In this document: piece by piece, positions 54,686 through 64,000 of the stretch
Numbering within the stretch: the stretch's first letter is position 1
Layout: each line of letters starts with the position of its first letter
Source: Brevundimonas vesicularis
Lineage (GTDB): Bacteria; Pseudomonadota; Alphaproteobacteria; Caulobacterales; Caulobacteraceae
Assembly (NCBI RefSeq): GCF_027105095.1
Contig: NZ_CP114278.1
Span: forward strand, 434,001 to 498,000
Reading direction: 5' to 3'
DNA length: 64,000 nucleotides
Made by a program: the position numbers and the translations under genes
Notes under the pieces: model-generated
What the model saw: only the letters and a program-made list of their open reading frames with translations
What the model was told of the DNA's origin: nothing
Databases searched by the model: none

Positions 54686-56290
54686 ATGCCCGCCGCTCCC
54701 GACTTTCCGTGCCCCCCTGACCGGGTCAAGCCGCAACGCGCCCTGATCTCTCTGTCCGGCAAGGCCGGACTGGAGGACGCAGCCCGCACCCTGCACGATC
54801 TGGGCGTCGAACTGGTCTCGACCGGCGGTACGCGCGCGGCGATCGAGAAGCTGGGCCTGCCGGTCAAGGACGTGGCCGATCTGACCGGCTTCCCCGAGAT
54901 GATGGACGGCCGGGTCAAGACCCTGCACCCCATCGTTCACGGCGGCCTGTTGGGCGTGCGTGACGCCGCCGACCATGCCCAGGCCATGACGGACCACGGG
55001 ATCGGCGGCATCGATATCGTCTGGATCGACCTTTATCCGTTCGAAAGCACCGTCGCGGCCGGTGGCGCGTTCGAGGCGGCGGTCGAGAATATCGACATCG
55101 GCGGCCCGGCCATGATCCGCTCGGGCTCCAAGAACCACGGCTATGTCACCGTCGCCGTCGACGGCGAGAGCATCGGCCTGATCCTTGAGGCGCTGAAGGC
55201 CGAAGGCTCGACCGATCTGGCCCTGCGCAAACGCCTGGCCGCCCGCGCCTTCGCCCGCACCGCCGCCTATGACGCCGCCGTCTCAGGATGGTTCGCCGGT
55301 CAAATCGAGGATGCCGCGCCGGCCCGCAAGTCCATCGCGGGCGCCCTGGCCCAGACCCTGCGCTATGGCGAAAACCCACACCAGACGGGCGCCTTCTACC
55401 GTACCGGGGAGCGTCGTCCGGGCGTGGCCTATGCCGAGCAGGTTCAGGGCAAGGAGCTGGGTTACAACAATATCGCCGACGCCGACGCCGCCTATGAGCT
55501 GGTCGCGGAGTTCGAACAGCCGGCCGTGGTCATCGTCAAACACGCCAACCCGTGCGGCGTGGCCGTGGGAGGTGATTTGTCCGAAGCCTACGCCCGCGCG
55601 CTGGAATGCGACGCCGTCTCGGCCTTCGGCGGCGTGATAGCGGTCAACCGTCCGCTTACGGCTGAGGACGCCCGCGCCATCACCGGCATCTTCACCGAGG
55701 TCGTCATCGCCCCCGGCGCCGACGATGAGGCCAAGGCCGTCTTCGCGGCCAAGAAGAATCTGCGCCTGCTGATCACCGACGGCCTGCCCGACCCGCACGG
55801 TCCGGGCGAGGTGTTCCGCTCGGTCGCCGGCGGTTTCCTGGTCCAGAGCCGCGACCGGTCGCTGATCAAGCCGTCGGACCTGAAGATCGTCACCAAGCGC
55901 CAGCCGACCCCGACCGAGATCCAGGACATGCTGTTCGCCTTCACCGTGGCCAAGCACGTCAAGTCCAACGCCATCGTATACGCCAAGGACGGCCAGACCG
56001 CCGGCATCGGTGCCGGCCAGATGAACCGTCGCGACAGCGCCCGCATCGCCGCCATCCGCGCCAAGGAGGCGGGTGAAGCCAAGGGCCTGACCCACTCCCT
56101 GGCCGACGGGTCGGCCTGCGCTTCGGAAGCCTTCTTCCCCTTCGCCGACGGCCTCTTGGAAGCGGTCGCGGCCGGCGCCACGGCGGTGATACAGCCGGGC
56201 GGCTCCATGCGCGACGCCGAGGTCATCGCCGCCGCCGACGAAAAGGGGATCGCCATGGCCTTCACCGGCGTTCGGGTCTTCCGGCACTGA
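54686..56290 (+). CDS. purH: Bifunctional AICAR transformylase / IMP cyclohydrolase
   Basis: 534 residues, full length. The N-terminal cyclohydrolase has [41 protein letters not shown]; the C-terminal transformylase has [50 protein letters not shown]. It performs the last two steps of IMP synthesis. The 78-bp gap upstream may hold its own promoter, but it is otherwise the last gene of the kup-purH run, before a strong terminator. Confidence 0.98.
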   Translation: MPAAPDFPCPPDRVKPQRALISLSGKAGLEDAARTLHDLGVELVSTGGTRAAIEKLGLPVKDVADLTGFPEMMDGRVKTLHPIVHGGLLGVRDAADHAQAMTDHGIGGIDIVWIDLYPFESTVAAGGAFEAAVENIDIGGPAMIRSGSKNHGYVTVAVDGESIGLILEALKAEGSTDLALRKRLAARAFARTAAYDAAVSGWFAGQIEDAAPARKSIAGALAQTLRYGENPHQTGAFYRTGERRPGVAYAEQVQGKELGYNNIADADAAYELVAEFEQPAVVIVKHANPCGVAVGGDLSEAYARALECDAVSAFGGVIAVNRPLTAEDARAITGIFTEVVIAPGADDEAKAVFAAKKNLRLLITDGLPDPHGPGEVFRSVAGGFLVQSRDRSLIKPSDLKIVTKRQPTPTEIQDMLFAFTVAKHVKSNAIVYAKDGQTAGIGAGQMNRRDSARIAAIRAKEAGEAKGLTHSLADGSACASEAFFPFADGLLEAVAAGATAVIQPGGSMRDAEVIAAADEKGIAMAFTGVRVFRH

Positions 56291-56297
56291 TGCTGGA

Positions 56298-56359
56298 AAG
56301 AAGGGCGCTAACGCTCGACGCGCGGCGTCTCGCTGCTTGAGCGCCCTTCTTCCCGTTTT
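56298..56359 (+). terminator. Rho-independent terminator of purH
   Basis: A perfect 12-bp stem (56298-56309 with 56340-56351) with an internal smaller stem-loop in its 30-nt loop, followed by CCCG and TTTT (56356-56359). It starts 8 bp after the purH stop. Confidence 0.85.
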
Positions 56360-56434
56360 AAAGCGCGCCTTAACGTGACTGGACGACTGTCGTCGGCCGT
56401 GATGCTCTGACGCCTTTCCGCGTTGGAGCGTCCC

Positions 56435-57334
56435 ATGACCGTGCTGATCCGCCCCGAAGGCCAGACCGCCGACGACCTGAAACTGAGCCGTCGAACTCTG
56501 GGCGCCTTGGGGGGCTTGCTCTTTTCCGGCTATGCGGTCGCGGCCCTGGCCAAAGAAGCCAAGCCCATAACGACCGACGCCGAGGGCCTGTCGACCGAGA
56601 CCGTAACCTATGCCGCGCCGGACGGGTTCCAGCTTCCGGCCTATGTCGCCCGGCCGGCGGGCGACGGGCCTTTCTCGGTCGTCGTGGTGGTGTCCGAAAT
56701 CTTCGGCGTCCACGAATATATCCGCGACATCTGCCGCCGTCTGGCCAAGCAGGGATACGCCGCCATTGCGCCAGCCTTCTTCGTCCGGGTCGAGGATCCC
56801 GCGCCGCTGTCGGATATGCAGCGGATCATGCAGATCGTCGCGGCGGCGAACTACGAGCAGGTGATGGGCGATCTATCGGCGACGCTGGAATGGGCCAGCC
56901 AACAGTCGTGGTCCAAGGACGGCAAGGTCGGCATCACCGGCTACTGCTGGGGCGGCAAGGTGGTGTGGCAGGCGGCGGCCCGCTTCGCCGCCATCGGCGC
57001 GGGCGTGGCCTGGTATGGCCGTTTGGCGCCCGCCGCAGACGCCACGCCGGTTCAGATATCATCGGGCCAACCCTGGCCGGTCGACATCGCCGACGATCTG
57101 AAGGCGCCCGTGCTCGGCCTGTACGGCGGCAAGGATCAGGGCATCCCATTGGCCAGCGTCGAACGGATGCGCGAAGCCCTGGCCCGCGCCGGCCAGACCG
57201 GCAGCCAGATCGTCGTCTATCCCGACGCCCAGCACGGCTTCCACGCCGACTACCGCGCAAGCTACTCGGAAGCAGACGCCAAGGACGGCTGGTCCAAGCT
57301 GCTGGCGACATTCGATAAAGCGTTAAAGAATTAG
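56435..57334 (+). CDS. Dienelactone hydrolase family protein
   Basis: 299 residues. The alpha/beta-hydrolase catalytic set is visible: SEIFGVHEYIRD (Glu), GITGYCWGGK (nucleophile Cys), GLYGGKD (Asp) and YPDAQHGFHADYR (His). The N-terminus has RRTLGALGGLLFSGYAVAALA, twin arginines before a hydrophobic stretch, so it may be exported by Tat. Dienelactone hydrolases open lactones in chloro-aromatic degradation, but the family is broad and no aromatic-pathway gene is nearby. Preceded by the purH terminator. Confidence 0.92.
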   Translation: MTVLIRPEGQTADDLKLSRRTLGALGGLLFSGYAVAALAKEAKPITTDAEGLSTETVTYAAPDGFQLPAYVARPAGDGPFSVVVVVSEIFGVHEYIRDICRRLAKQGYAAIAPAFFVRVEDPAPLSDMQRIMQIVAAANYEQVMGDLSATLEWASQQSWSKDGKVGITGYCWGGKVVWQAAARFAAIGAGVAWYGRLAPAADATPVQISSGQPWPVDIADDLKAPVLGLYGGKDQGIPLASVERMREALARAGQTGSQIVVYPDAQHGFHADYRASYSEADAKDGWSKLLATFDKALKN

Positions 57335-57388
57335 GGCGTTACTGGTGCGAAGGCTGCGGGAAGCAGCCTCGAGTATAGGAGGGTAGGC

Positions 57389-59671
57389 GTGAACGGATTG
57401 AAGCTTCGCGGAGCGGTGGTCCTGGGTCTGGGTCTGCTGTTTTTACCGCTGGCCGGTTGCGGCGGTGGTGGTGGAGGCGGCGGCGGCGCGATCACGCCCC
57501 CCGTTCCCCCGCCCCCACCGCCCCCGCCGCCTCCCCCGCCTCCGCCTCCGCCCCCGCCCCCGCCTCCGCCCCCACCGCCTCCTTCGGTCACGTCGAGCGA
57601 GTATCTGCGGAACTACGGCCTGGCCAATATGAAGGTCCAATCCGCCTGGCAGGCCGGGGCGACCGGAGCCGGCGTCACCGTCGCCGTCGTCGACTCCGGC
57701 ATCGCCAACACCCTGCCCGAGTTGGAGGGGCGTATTTCCAGCGCGTCGACCGACGTGGTTGTGGGACGCAACACACCCTATGTGGCGTCAAGCAGCCACG
57801 GCACGCGGGTGTCGGGCGTGATCGCCTCGAACTTCAACGGGTTTGGTACGATCGGGGTGGCGTACAATTCGACCATCCTGTCGATCCGCACCGACATCTC
57901 CGACTGCACGGACAAGAACACGGACGTCTGTTTCAGCAGTTCGGATCTGGTGCGCGCGCTGGACTACGCCGTCGCCAATGGCGTCAAGATCATCAACATG
58001 TCGCTGGGCGGCGATGGGCGGCTGGGCTCGGCATTCGAGGCGGCGCTGCTGCGCGCGGTCAACTCGGGCGCCGTTATCGTGGCTTCGTCGGGCAATGACG
58101 GAAACGCCAATCCGGGCTGGCCCGCACGTTACGCCATCGACCCCCGGTTCGCCGGCAGCGTCATCGCGGTCGGATCGCACGGCGCGACAGATGCGATGTC
58201 CAGCTTCTCGAACCGGGCAGGCGATACGGCGGCGGGCTATATCTCGGCCCCAGGCGAAAAAGTAGTCACCGGCTGTGAAGGCACGTCGTGCTGGGAGGTC
58301 AGCGGCACTTCCTTCTCGGCGCCGCATGTGTCCGGTGCGCTCGCTCTGCTGATGCAGGCCTTCCCCAATCTGACGGCGCGCGCGGCTCTGGATATCTTGC
58401 TCACGACCGCACGCGACGCCGGCGATCCCGGCACGGACATCGTCTATGGGCGCGGTCTGCTGGACATGGCCCGCGCCTTCCGGCCGGCAGGGACGACCTC
58501 GACCCCGATGGCGGACGGAAGCTCCATAGTCAGCATGAGCGAACCGGGCAGCTTCGTCGGCGCGGCGTTCGGGGACGCTTTCGGTCGCCAGACGGCGCTG
58601 AACACGGTGCTTTACGACACCTACGATCGAATGTTCGCCGTCCAACTGGGCGGCGCCTATCCGACTGCGCCGAGCCGATCCTATCAAGCGGCGCCGTTCG
58701 AGCAGAACACCACGGCGACAACCACCCTGGCCCTGCCGGGCGGCGGTCGATTGAACCTGATCGCCGCCCAGCCCAGCACTCAACCCGACCCGATCGCGCC
58801 TCGTCACGATCTGTATGATGCGTCCTGGATGGGGGACGAGCCGCGTCAGGAGGCGATGCTCGACGTCGCCACGGGCCGGATGAATTTTTCGGTTTGGCAA
58901 GGAAAGGGCGGGGCGACATCGCCGTTCAACGGTGCGGCAGGTGACGGTTTCGCCGCCCTGGCCCAGGCCGACCACGCCGTGCGGGGCGCCATGCGGTTCG
59001 GCCCGGTGACGGTCTCTGGCGAGAGGGGCGGCGGCGATCGCCGGATGCCGCTGCGTCGCGTCGAGCAGGACGCCTCGACCTATAGTCGCGCGGCGATCGG
59101 GTGGCGCGGAGCGGACGGCGGTGTGTCGTTCAGCGTCGGCGCGCTGGATGAACGTCTCGGACCCTTGGGCGCCTTCCTGCCGGGTGGGTCCGACTTCGCC
59201 CTGCCGTCACGAACAAGCTTCTATGCGCTGGGCGGCGACTGGACCCTGCGGCCGGGCCTGCGCCTGATTGGCGAGGCGGGGATGGGGTCGACCCGGATCG
59301 AGGGTCGGTTCCTGTCGATGGATCAGGCGGCGATCAGTTCGAACTGGCGGCTGGGCCTGCTGACGGGCTGTTCGATAATCTGCGACCGGATCAGCTTCAC
59401 CCTGGCTCAGCCGCTCAGGATCGAGCGCGGAACCTTCTCGGCCATGCTGGCGGACGTGCCGGTCGAATATTTCGATCCGCTGACCTATTCGCGCCGCAGG
59501 TTTTCGGCGACGCCCAGCGGCCGCCAGATCGACTTCATCCTCGGCGGCGAACGTCGGCTATGGGATGGGTCCAGCATGACGCTGCAGGCGGTTGCCAGCC
59601 GAGAGCCGCGCCATGTCGCAGACGCGCCGCCGGAGTTCGCCTTGATCGGAGCCTGGCGGCGTCAGTTCTGA
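57389..59671 (+). CDS. Subtilase (S8) lipoprotein with Gly9/Pro26 linker and beta-rich C-terminal domain
   Basis: 760 residues from GTG with TAGGAGGG upstream. The signal ends with lipobox LAGC (C24), followed by nine glycines, AITPPV and 26 prolines (40-65). The S8 domain has D102 (VVDSGI), H137 (SSHGTRVSG), N236 (SSGND) and S308 (GTSFSAPHVSGA). Residues about 385-760 are strand-rich with alternating hydrophobics and end in phenylalanine (FALIGAWRRQF), like an outer-membrane barrel or autotransporter domain. Lipidation plus an autotransporter tail is unusual. Convergent with grpE, 24 bp away. Confidence 0.9.
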   Translation: MNGLKLRGAVVLGLGLLFLPLAGCGGGGGGGGGAITPPVPPPPPPPPPPPPPPPPPPPPPPPPPPSVTSSEYLRNYGLANMKVQSAWQAGATGAGVTVAVVDSGIANTLPELEGRISSASTDVVVGRNTPYVASSSHGTRVSGVIASNFNGFGTIGVAYNSTILSIRTDISDCTDKNTDVCFSSSDLVRALDYAVANGVKIINMSLGGDGRLGSAFEAALLRAVNSGAVIVASSGNDGNANPGWPARYAIDPRFAGSVIAVGSHGATDAMSSFSNRAGDTAAGYISAPGEKVVTGCEGTSCWEVSGTSFSAPHVSGALALLMQAFPNLTARAALDILLTTARDAGDPGTDIVYGRGLLDMARAFRPAGTTSTPMADGSSIVSMSEPGSFVGAAFGDAFGRQTALNTVLYDTYDRMFAVQLGGAYPTAPSRSYQAAPFEQNTTATTTLALPGGGRLNLIAAQPSTQPDPIAPRHDLYDASWMGDEPRQEAMLDVATGRMNFSVWQGKGGATSPFNGAAGDGFAALAQADHAVRGAMRFGPVTVSGERGGGDRRMPLRRVEQDASTYSRAAIGWRGADGGVSFSVGALDERLGPLGAFLPGGSDFALPSRTSFYALGGDWTLRPGLRLIGEAGMGSTRIEGRFLSMDQAAISSNWRLGLLTGCSIICDRISFTLAQPLRIERGTFSAMLADVPVEYFDPLTYSRRRFSATPSGRQIDFILGGERRLWDGSSMTLQAVASREPRHVADAPPEFALIGAWRRQF

Positions 59672-59695
59672 CCGACGCCGCCTGACGACTGCGGA

Positions 59696-60331
59696 TCAGG
59701 CCTTGCCGTCGAAGGTGTGAGTCTCGGCGGCGGGGGCGGCGCCATAAGGGTTCGGGGCTTGCGCTCCGGATCCCTTGGCGGCGACGACGACCATGGCGGG
59801 GCGGACGGTGCGGCCGAACAGTTCAAAACCGGACTGCATGGTCTGGATCACCGATCCACCGGGCACGGTCTCGGACGGCTGTTCCATCATCGCCTGGTGC
59901 AGGTGCGGGTTGAAGGCCTCGCCGGCCTGGGGCGCGACGCGCTTCAGGCCGTTGGCGTCGAAGGCTTGCAGCAGGGCCTTCTGCGTCAGTTCCAACCCGG
60001 TCACCAGACCGGCGGTCGCGCCCTCGGCGTCCTTGGGTGCAGCCATCAGGGCGCGTTCCAGATTGTCGGCGACGCCCAGAAGGTCCTTGGCGAAGCGCTG
60101 GATGGCGAACGCGCGGGCGTCGTTCTGCTGCGTCTCCGAACGGCGCTTCAGATTCTCCATCTCGGCGGCGACGCGCAGGGCGCGGTCCTTCCATTCGTCA
60201 CGCTCGGCGATCACGGCGTCCAGCGGCGCCAGATCGTCTGACGGATGGGCGTCCAGGCCGTGTTCGGCGTTGGTTTCGGCCATGTCGGCGTCCACAGCGT
60301 TCAGTTCGTCGTTAAGGGGCTTGTCGCTCAC
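59696..60331 (-). CDS. grpE: Nucleotide exchange factor GrpE
   Basis: 211 residues: an acidic N-terminus, the long coiled-coil helix ([26 protein letters not shown]), then the GrpE core ([48 protein letters not shown]). It drives ADP release from DnaK. The ATG overlaps the hrcA stop (ATGA), so it is translated with the repressor. Confidence 0.97.
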   Translation of the reverse strand: MSDKPLNDELNAVDADMAETNAEHGLDAHPSDDLAPLDAVIAERDEWKDRALRVAAEMENLKRRSETQQNDARAFAIQRFAKDLLGVADNLERALMAAPKDAEGATAGLVTGLELTQKALLQAFDANGLKRVAPQAGEAFNPHLHQAMMEQPSETVPGGSVIQTMQSGFELFGRTVRPAMVVVAAKGSGAQAPNPYGAAPAAETHTFDGKA

Positions 60332-61428
60332 TTGTCGTTCCCGTCCAGCATCCGGCCCAGCACCCGGGCGGTATAGTCCACCAACGGAATGACACGGGCG
60401 TAGTTCAGTCTTGCGGGGCCTATCACGCCGATGGCGCCCAGAACCCGCTGTCGGCCGCTCATATAGGGCGCCGCGATCACGGCGGAACCCGAAAGTGAAA
60501 ACAACCGTGTCTCCGCGCCGATGAAAATGCGCACCCCTTGCGCCGCATCGACGCCATCCAGCAGGCCGATCAGCTGTTCCTTCTGCTCCAGATCGTCGAA
60601 CAGGACGCGGACCCGCTCCAGATCGGCCAGGCCTTCCCGGTCCTGAAGCAGGTTGGCGCGACCGCGGACGATCAGGGCGCGCTCCCGGTCTGCGCCCCCG
60701 GACCAGGCGGCGAATCCGTCCTCGACCAGGCGGGCGGCGGTCTGGTCCAGTTCGCGCCGTGCGATTTCCAGCTCCTGGGTCATCTCTCGCTTGGCGTCGG
60801 CGAAGGGGCGGCCGCGCAGCCGGGCGTTCAGGAAGTTGGAGGCCTCGACCAGGGTCGAAGGCGTGACGCCCGCAGACAGAATCATGATGCGGTTTTCGAC
60901 CGTGCCGTCGTCAGCGACGATGACGGCCAGGGCCTGATCTCCGCCCAGGGCGACGAACTCGACATGTTTGACGCCGGAATCACGGACCGGGCTGGAGACA
61001 ACGCCGGCGCCGCCGGCCAGGCCCGACAGCAGATTCGAGGCCTCGTCCAAGGCGGACTCGAAGTTCCGGCCGCGCCCGGCGAGCCGCCCGTCGATCTCGC
61101 GACGCTCTTCCTTGGTCAGGTCGCCGACCTCCAGCAGGCCGTCCACGAACAGGCGCAGGCCCGCGTGGGTCGGGATGCGCCCGGCCGAGGTGTGGGGCGC
61201 CGCCAAGAGGCCCGCGAGGGTCAGATCCTGCATGGTGTTGCGGATCGAGGCAGGCGACAGGGCGATGCCGCCCAGCGACAGGGTCCGCGACCCGACCGGC
61301 TCGCCGGTTTCCAGATAGCTTTCCACGATGCGACGGAAGATGTCGCGCGCCCGCGCATCCAGCCCCGCCAGACCCGCGAGGGACTGGCCGGCGTCGAACG
61401 GCGGGTTTTTCGGGGCATACAGGCTCAC
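60328..61428 (-). CDS. hrcA: Heat-inducible transcription repressor HrcA
   Basis: 366 residues from a GTG start ([10 protein letters not shown]). The frame is open 108 codons further upstream, but that part is antisense to rph and has no homology I recognise. Motifs: [28 protein letters not shown] winged helix, [41 protein letters not shown], and the C-terminal [42 protein letters not shown]. It normally represses groESL through CIRCE sites; none is visible in this window. Divergent from rph, a conserved arrangement. Confidence 0.96.
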   Translation of the reverse strand: MSLYAPKNPPFDAGQSLAGLAGLDARARDIFRRIVESYLETGEPVGSRTLSLGGIALSPASIRNTMQDLTLAGLLAAPHTSAGRIPTHAGLRLFVDGLLEVGDLTKEERREIDGRLAGRGRNFESALDEASNLLSGLAGGAGVVSSPVRDSGVKHVEFVALGGDQALAVIVADDGTVENRIMILSAGVTPSTLVEASNFLNARLRGRPFADAKREMTQELEIARRELDQTAARLVEDGFAAWSGGADRERALIVRGRANLLQDREGLADLERVRVLFDDLEQKEQLIGLLDGVDAAQGVRIFIGAETRLFSLSGSAVIAAPYMSGRQRVLGAIGVIGPARLNYARVIPLVDYTARVLGRMLDGNDK

Positions 61429-61488
61429 GGTTTCAGGATAAGCACCGCCGCCACAGCTTCCAAGGTCAGACTTCCAAGGATCCCTTTC

Positions 61489-62214
61489 ATGCGCCATTCG
61501 CAACGCACCGACGATCAACTGCGTCCCGTGACCATCGAGACCGGCGTCAACCGCTACGCCGAGGGCTCGTGCCTGATTAGCTTCGGCAACACCAAGGTGC
61601 TGGTGACCGCCTCGATCGAGGACAAGGTGCCGGGCTGGATGCGCAACTCGGGTCAGGGATGGGTGACGGCCGAATACGGCATGCTGCCGCGCGCCACCCA
61701 CACGCGCGGCCGTCGTGAAGCCGCCGCTGGCAAACAGTCGGGCCGCACACAAGAGATTCAGCGGTTGATCGGTCGCTCCCTGCGCGCCGTGGTGGACCTG
61801 AAGGCGCTCGGCGAACGTCAGGTGTTGATCGACTGCGACGTCATCCAGGCCGACGGCGGCACCCGCACGGCGTCGATCACCGGCGCCTGGGTCGCCATGA
61901 GTCTGGCCCTGAACTATCTGCGCGACGAGGGCGTGCTGAAGGCCGATCCGATCACGGACCAGGTGGCGGCGGTGTCGTGTGGCGTCTGCGACGGCGTGCC
62001 GGTGCTGGACCTGGATTACGAAGAGGATTCCGAGGCCGAGGCGGATTCGAACTTCGTCCTGACCGGCTCGGGCCAGATCGTCGAGGTCCAGGCCACCGGT
62101 GAGAAGCGCGGCTTCTCACGCGCCGAGTTCGACCGGCTCTTCTCGCTGGCCGAGATCGGCTGCACCGAACTGTTCGCCCTGCAAAGGGCGGCCTTGGCGG
62201 CGGTGAAGCGATAG
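61489..62214 (+). CDS. rph: Ribonuclease PH
   Basis: 241 residues. The signature block [60 protein letters not shown] and [19 protein letters not shown] are those of RNase PH, which trims tRNA 3' ends by phosphorolysis. Full length, with no frameshift (unlike E. coli K-12). The 60-bp gap to hrcA must hold both promoters. Confidence 0.97.
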   Translation: MRHSQRTDDQLRPVTIETGVNRYAEGSCLISFGNTKVLVTASIEDKVPGWMRNSGQGWVTAEYGMLPRATHTRGRREAAAGKQSGRTQEIQRLIGRSLRAVVDLKALGERQVLIDCDVIQADGGTRTASITGAWVAMSLALNYLRDEGVLKADPITDQVAAVSCGVCDGVPVLDLDYEEDSEAEADSNFVLTGSGQIVEVQATGEKRGFSRAEFDRLFSLAEIGCTELFALQRAALAAVKR

Positions 62215-62278
62215 GGGGTTTCACCTCGGGGCGCGGCCGGGCATCCTCGTCGGGTCAGTCCTGACCGGAGATATGCCC

Positions 62279-62767
62279 ATGCGTCGATCCAAATGGCTTT
62301 CGCTCGCCGCCTGCGCCTTTCTGGCGGCCTGCCAGCCGGCCGGCCCGAACCAGAAGTCGGCGTCCGACGATGCTGCGGCGAACGCCGATGTGATCGACGC
62401 GGTGCCGCTGCAGGCGGACGCTGCGCCCGCGCCACCTCCGAAAGCTCAAACACCTGCTTCAGAAAAGACTGAGCCGCAGCCAGCGCCTGCTCAGCCGGCC
62501 GAAGCTGCGTCAGCGCCTGACGCCAAGCAATCGCCGACCACAATACCGGAAGCTTGGGACATGAAGGCGGGCGATGTGCAGAATTGTCGCGAGGCCATCG
62601 GTTCCGCAGCCGCCGCGCGGCTGGTTGAACGCTGCATCCGCGTTAGCCCTGCGACCCGCCCTCCCTGCAAAGCCTCAAACCCCTGCGCCCTCATCCAGGG
62701 TGAGATCGACCGGTCCTGCAAACTGTGGGAACGCGACGGCGACCCACCGGCGGCATGCAAGCCCTAG
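62279..62767 (+). CDS. Hypothetical lipoprotein with Pro/Ala-rich spacer and cysteine-rich C-terminus
   Basis: 162 residues from the ATG 8 nt after GGAG (an ATG two codons upstream is too close). The signal [18 protein letters not shown] gives a lipidated cysteine. Residues about 30-90 are Ala/Pro/Gln-rich and unstructured; the last 70 hold six cysteines ([41 protein letters not shown]), which may form disulfides. I do not recognise the family. Follows rph by 64 bp and overlaps the stop of glmM by 3 bp. Confidence 0.75.
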   Translation: MRRSKWLSLAACAFLAACQPAGPNQKSASDDAAANADVIDAVPLQADAAPAPPPKAQTPASEKTEPQPAPAQPAEAASAPDAKQSPTTIPEAWDMKAGDVQNCREAIGSAAAARLVERCIRVSPATRPPCKASNPCALIQGEIDRSCKLWERDGDPPAACKP

Positions 62768-64000
62768 GCTGAGCGCACCGCGCCCGCGACGTCGGCCACC
62801 ACCCGCTTGACCAGCGCCTCGTCGTCGCCCTCGGCCATGACGCGGATCAGTTTTTCCGTGCCCGACGGCCGCACCAGCAGGCGGCCCGAGCCGTTCAGCG
62901 CCGCCTCGGCCTCTGCGATGGCGCCCTTGACCGTGTCGGTCTCCAGCGGCTTGTCGGCGGTGAAGCGGACGTTCTCCAGCTTTTGCGGAACGGGATCGAA
63001 CTGGCGGGCCAGTTCGCTCATCGGCTTGCCGGATTCGACCAGGACGGCCAACACCTGCAGCGCCGCCATCAGGCCGTCGCCGGTGGTGGCGTGGTCGTGC
63101 AGGATGATGTGGCCCGACTGCTCGCCGCCGATGTTGAAGCCGCCTTCGCGCATCCGTTCCATGACATAGCGGTCGCCGACCTTGGTCCGCTCAAGCGTCA
63201 GGCCTTCGGAATTCAGTTTACGCTCCAGCCCCAGGTTGGACATGACGGTGGCCACCACGCCCCCGCCGGTCAGGAGGCCGCGCCTGGCCCAGTCCAACCC
63301 GACCAGGGCCATGATCTGATCGCCGTCCACGACCCGACCCGTCTCGTCGCAGATAATCAGTCGGTCGGCGTCGCCGTCCAGCGCGATGCCGATATCGGCG
63401 CGATAGCGTTTGACCGCATCGGCCAGGGTCGCCGGATGGGTCGAGCCGCACTCGGCGTTGATGTTGGTGCCGTTCGGGGTCACGCCCACGGGGAAGACTT
63501 CGGCGCCCAGTTCGAACAGGGTGGTCGGCGCGACCTTGTATCCGGCGCCGTTGGCGCAATCGACGGCGATGCGCAGGCCCTGCAGCGTCAGACGTTTGGG
63601 GAAGGCCTGTTTGGCGATCTCGATATAACGCGCCTGAGCGTCGTCGATGCGTTTGACCCGGCCTAGCTTGTTCGACGGCGCCAGGCCTTGGTCGAGACCC
63701 TGATCCATCATGGCCTCGATCTTCAGTTCGATCTCGTCCGACAGCTTGTAACCGTCCGGCCCGAACAGCTTGATGCCGTTGTCGGCATAGTCGTTGTGCG
63801 AGGCCGATATCATCACGCCCAGATCGGCGCGCATCGAGCGGGTCAGCATGGCCACGCCAGGCGTCGGCACGGGCCCGAAGGTGCGCACGTCCATTCCGAC
63901 CGAAGCGAAACCGGCGACCAGGGCGGGCTCGATCGTATAGCCGGACAGGCGCGTGTCCTTGCCGATCACCACCAGATGGCGGCGATCGTCGTCGGTGCGG
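62764..64000 (-). CDS. glmM: Phosphoglucosamine mutase (5' end outside window)
   Basis: The frame is open to the window edge; the first visible residues ([31 protein letters not shown]) are early in the protein, so only about 35 codons are missing. The phosphoserine loop is [21 protein letters not shown], the metal loop [15 protein letters not shown], and the substrate loop EQSGHIIL; the C-terminal phosphate loop is [17 protein letters not shown]. It converts glucosamine-6-phosphate to glucosamine-1-phosphate for peptidoglycan and LPS. Confidence 0.97.
   Translation of the reverse strand, partial: RTDDDRRHLVVIGKDTRLSGYTIEPALVAGFASVGMDVRTFGPVPTPGVAMLTRSMRADLGVMISASHNDYADNGIKLFGPDGYKLSDEIELKIEAMMDQGLDQGLAPSNKLGRVKRIDDAQARYIEIAKQAFPKRLTLQGLRIAVDCANGAGYKVAPTTLFELGAEVFPVGVTPNGTNINAECGSTHPATLADAVKRYRADIGIALDGDADRLIICDETGRVVDGDQIMALVGLDWARRGLLTGGGVVATVMSNLGLERKLNSEGLTLERTKVGDRYVMERMREGGFNIGGEQSGHIILHDHATTGDGLMAALQVLAVLVESGKPMSELARQFDPVPQKLENVRFTADKPLETDTVKGAIAEAEAALNGSGRLLVRPSGTEKLIRVMAEGDDEALVKRVVADVAGAVRSA

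Noticed and set aside
52382-55138. A 918-codon minus-strand open frame across the heparinase-like, lipoprotein and purH genes
   Set aside because: Composition typical of a GC-rich shadow frame (Arg/Gln/Gly/Ala runs), no ribosome site, and it spans three well-supported genes.
56357-56374. A CtrA full site between purH and the dienelactone hydrolase gene (TTAA...TTAAC)
   Set aside because: The spacer is eight bases, not seven, and the first TTAA overlaps the purH terminator U-tract.
57331-57591. Minus-strand frame encoding a polyglycine protein
   Set aside because: It is only the complement of the proline tract in the subtilase gene.
61429-61488. A CIRCE operator for HrcA in the hrcA/rph gap
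   Set aside because: TTAGCACTC-N9-GAGTGCTAA or a close form is not present; hrcA autoregulation cannot be shown here.

Overview
The window reads as about 64 kb of chromosome from a GC-rich alphaproteobacterium, most likely in the Caulobacteraceae and perhaps Brevundimonas. This is inferred from gene order (ftsK-lolA, rbfA-truB-rpsO-pnp, hrcA-grpE divergent from rph, rsmI-yraN, a branched-chain 2-oxoacid dehydrogenase operon), very high third-position GC, Tat/Sec-exported peptidases and OmpA proteins with proline linkers. I could not run a database search, so the genus is a guess. I see no prophage, insertion sequence, CRISPR array, tRNA or rRNA. Most of the window is core genome, densely packed with many 4-bp ATGA/GTGA overlaps.

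Layout. 1-2.4 kb: the end of a thioredoxin-reductase-like flavoprotein facing a DUF885 peptidase. 2.5-11.8 kb (minus): ftsK, lolA, two small envelope genes, then rbfA, truB, rpsO and pnp (ribosome maturation and RNA decay). 11.9-19.4 kb: a UbiH-family hydroxylase; a minus-strand operon maeB-rsmI-yraN-sirB1 behind dapF; and a K+ channel with a zinc-ribbon tail. 19.5-26 kb: two tandem prolyl-oligopeptidase paralogues, a DUF1223 thioredoxin-fold protein and a GH62 arabinofuranosidase. 26-30.3 kb: glpK, a kinase-like phosphotransferase, a PLP dehydratase and a MaoC hydratase. 30.3-40.3 kb: an envelope block of two convergent OmpA-domain proteins, an IPNS-like dioxygenase, a TadG-like VWA protein, an M2 dipeptidase, mtgA, a WD40-like protein and a pirin. 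40.3-46.9 kb: an Lrp regulator divergent from E1alpha-E1beta-E2-(secreted protein)-E3 of branched-chain amino acid catabolism. 46.9-56.4 kb: an SDR/Rrf2 pair, then kup-rsmB-rpe-heparinase-like-lipoprotein-purH ending at a clear terminator. 56.4-64 kb: dienelactone hydrolase, a subtilase lipoprotein with a beta-rich tail, grpE/hrcA, rph, a lipoprotein and the 3' part of glmM.

The most unusual signal is a family of GC-rich palindromic elements, each made of two inverted halves of about 50 bp, like REP/BIME elements. Three copies lie between genes (truB/rbfA, lolA/ftsK, and between the two S9 peptidases) in one arrangement. Two more lie inside the E2 acyltransferase gene, read in frame as both of its outer inter-domain linkers, with the halves in the opposite arrangement. 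Other points worth a second look are a duplicated HGL...GV.GM module inside a VWA domain, a secreted protein gene inserted between E2 and E3, the zinc-ribbon K+ channel, and a lipoprotein subtilase with Gly9/Pro26 tracts and a terminal phenylalanine.
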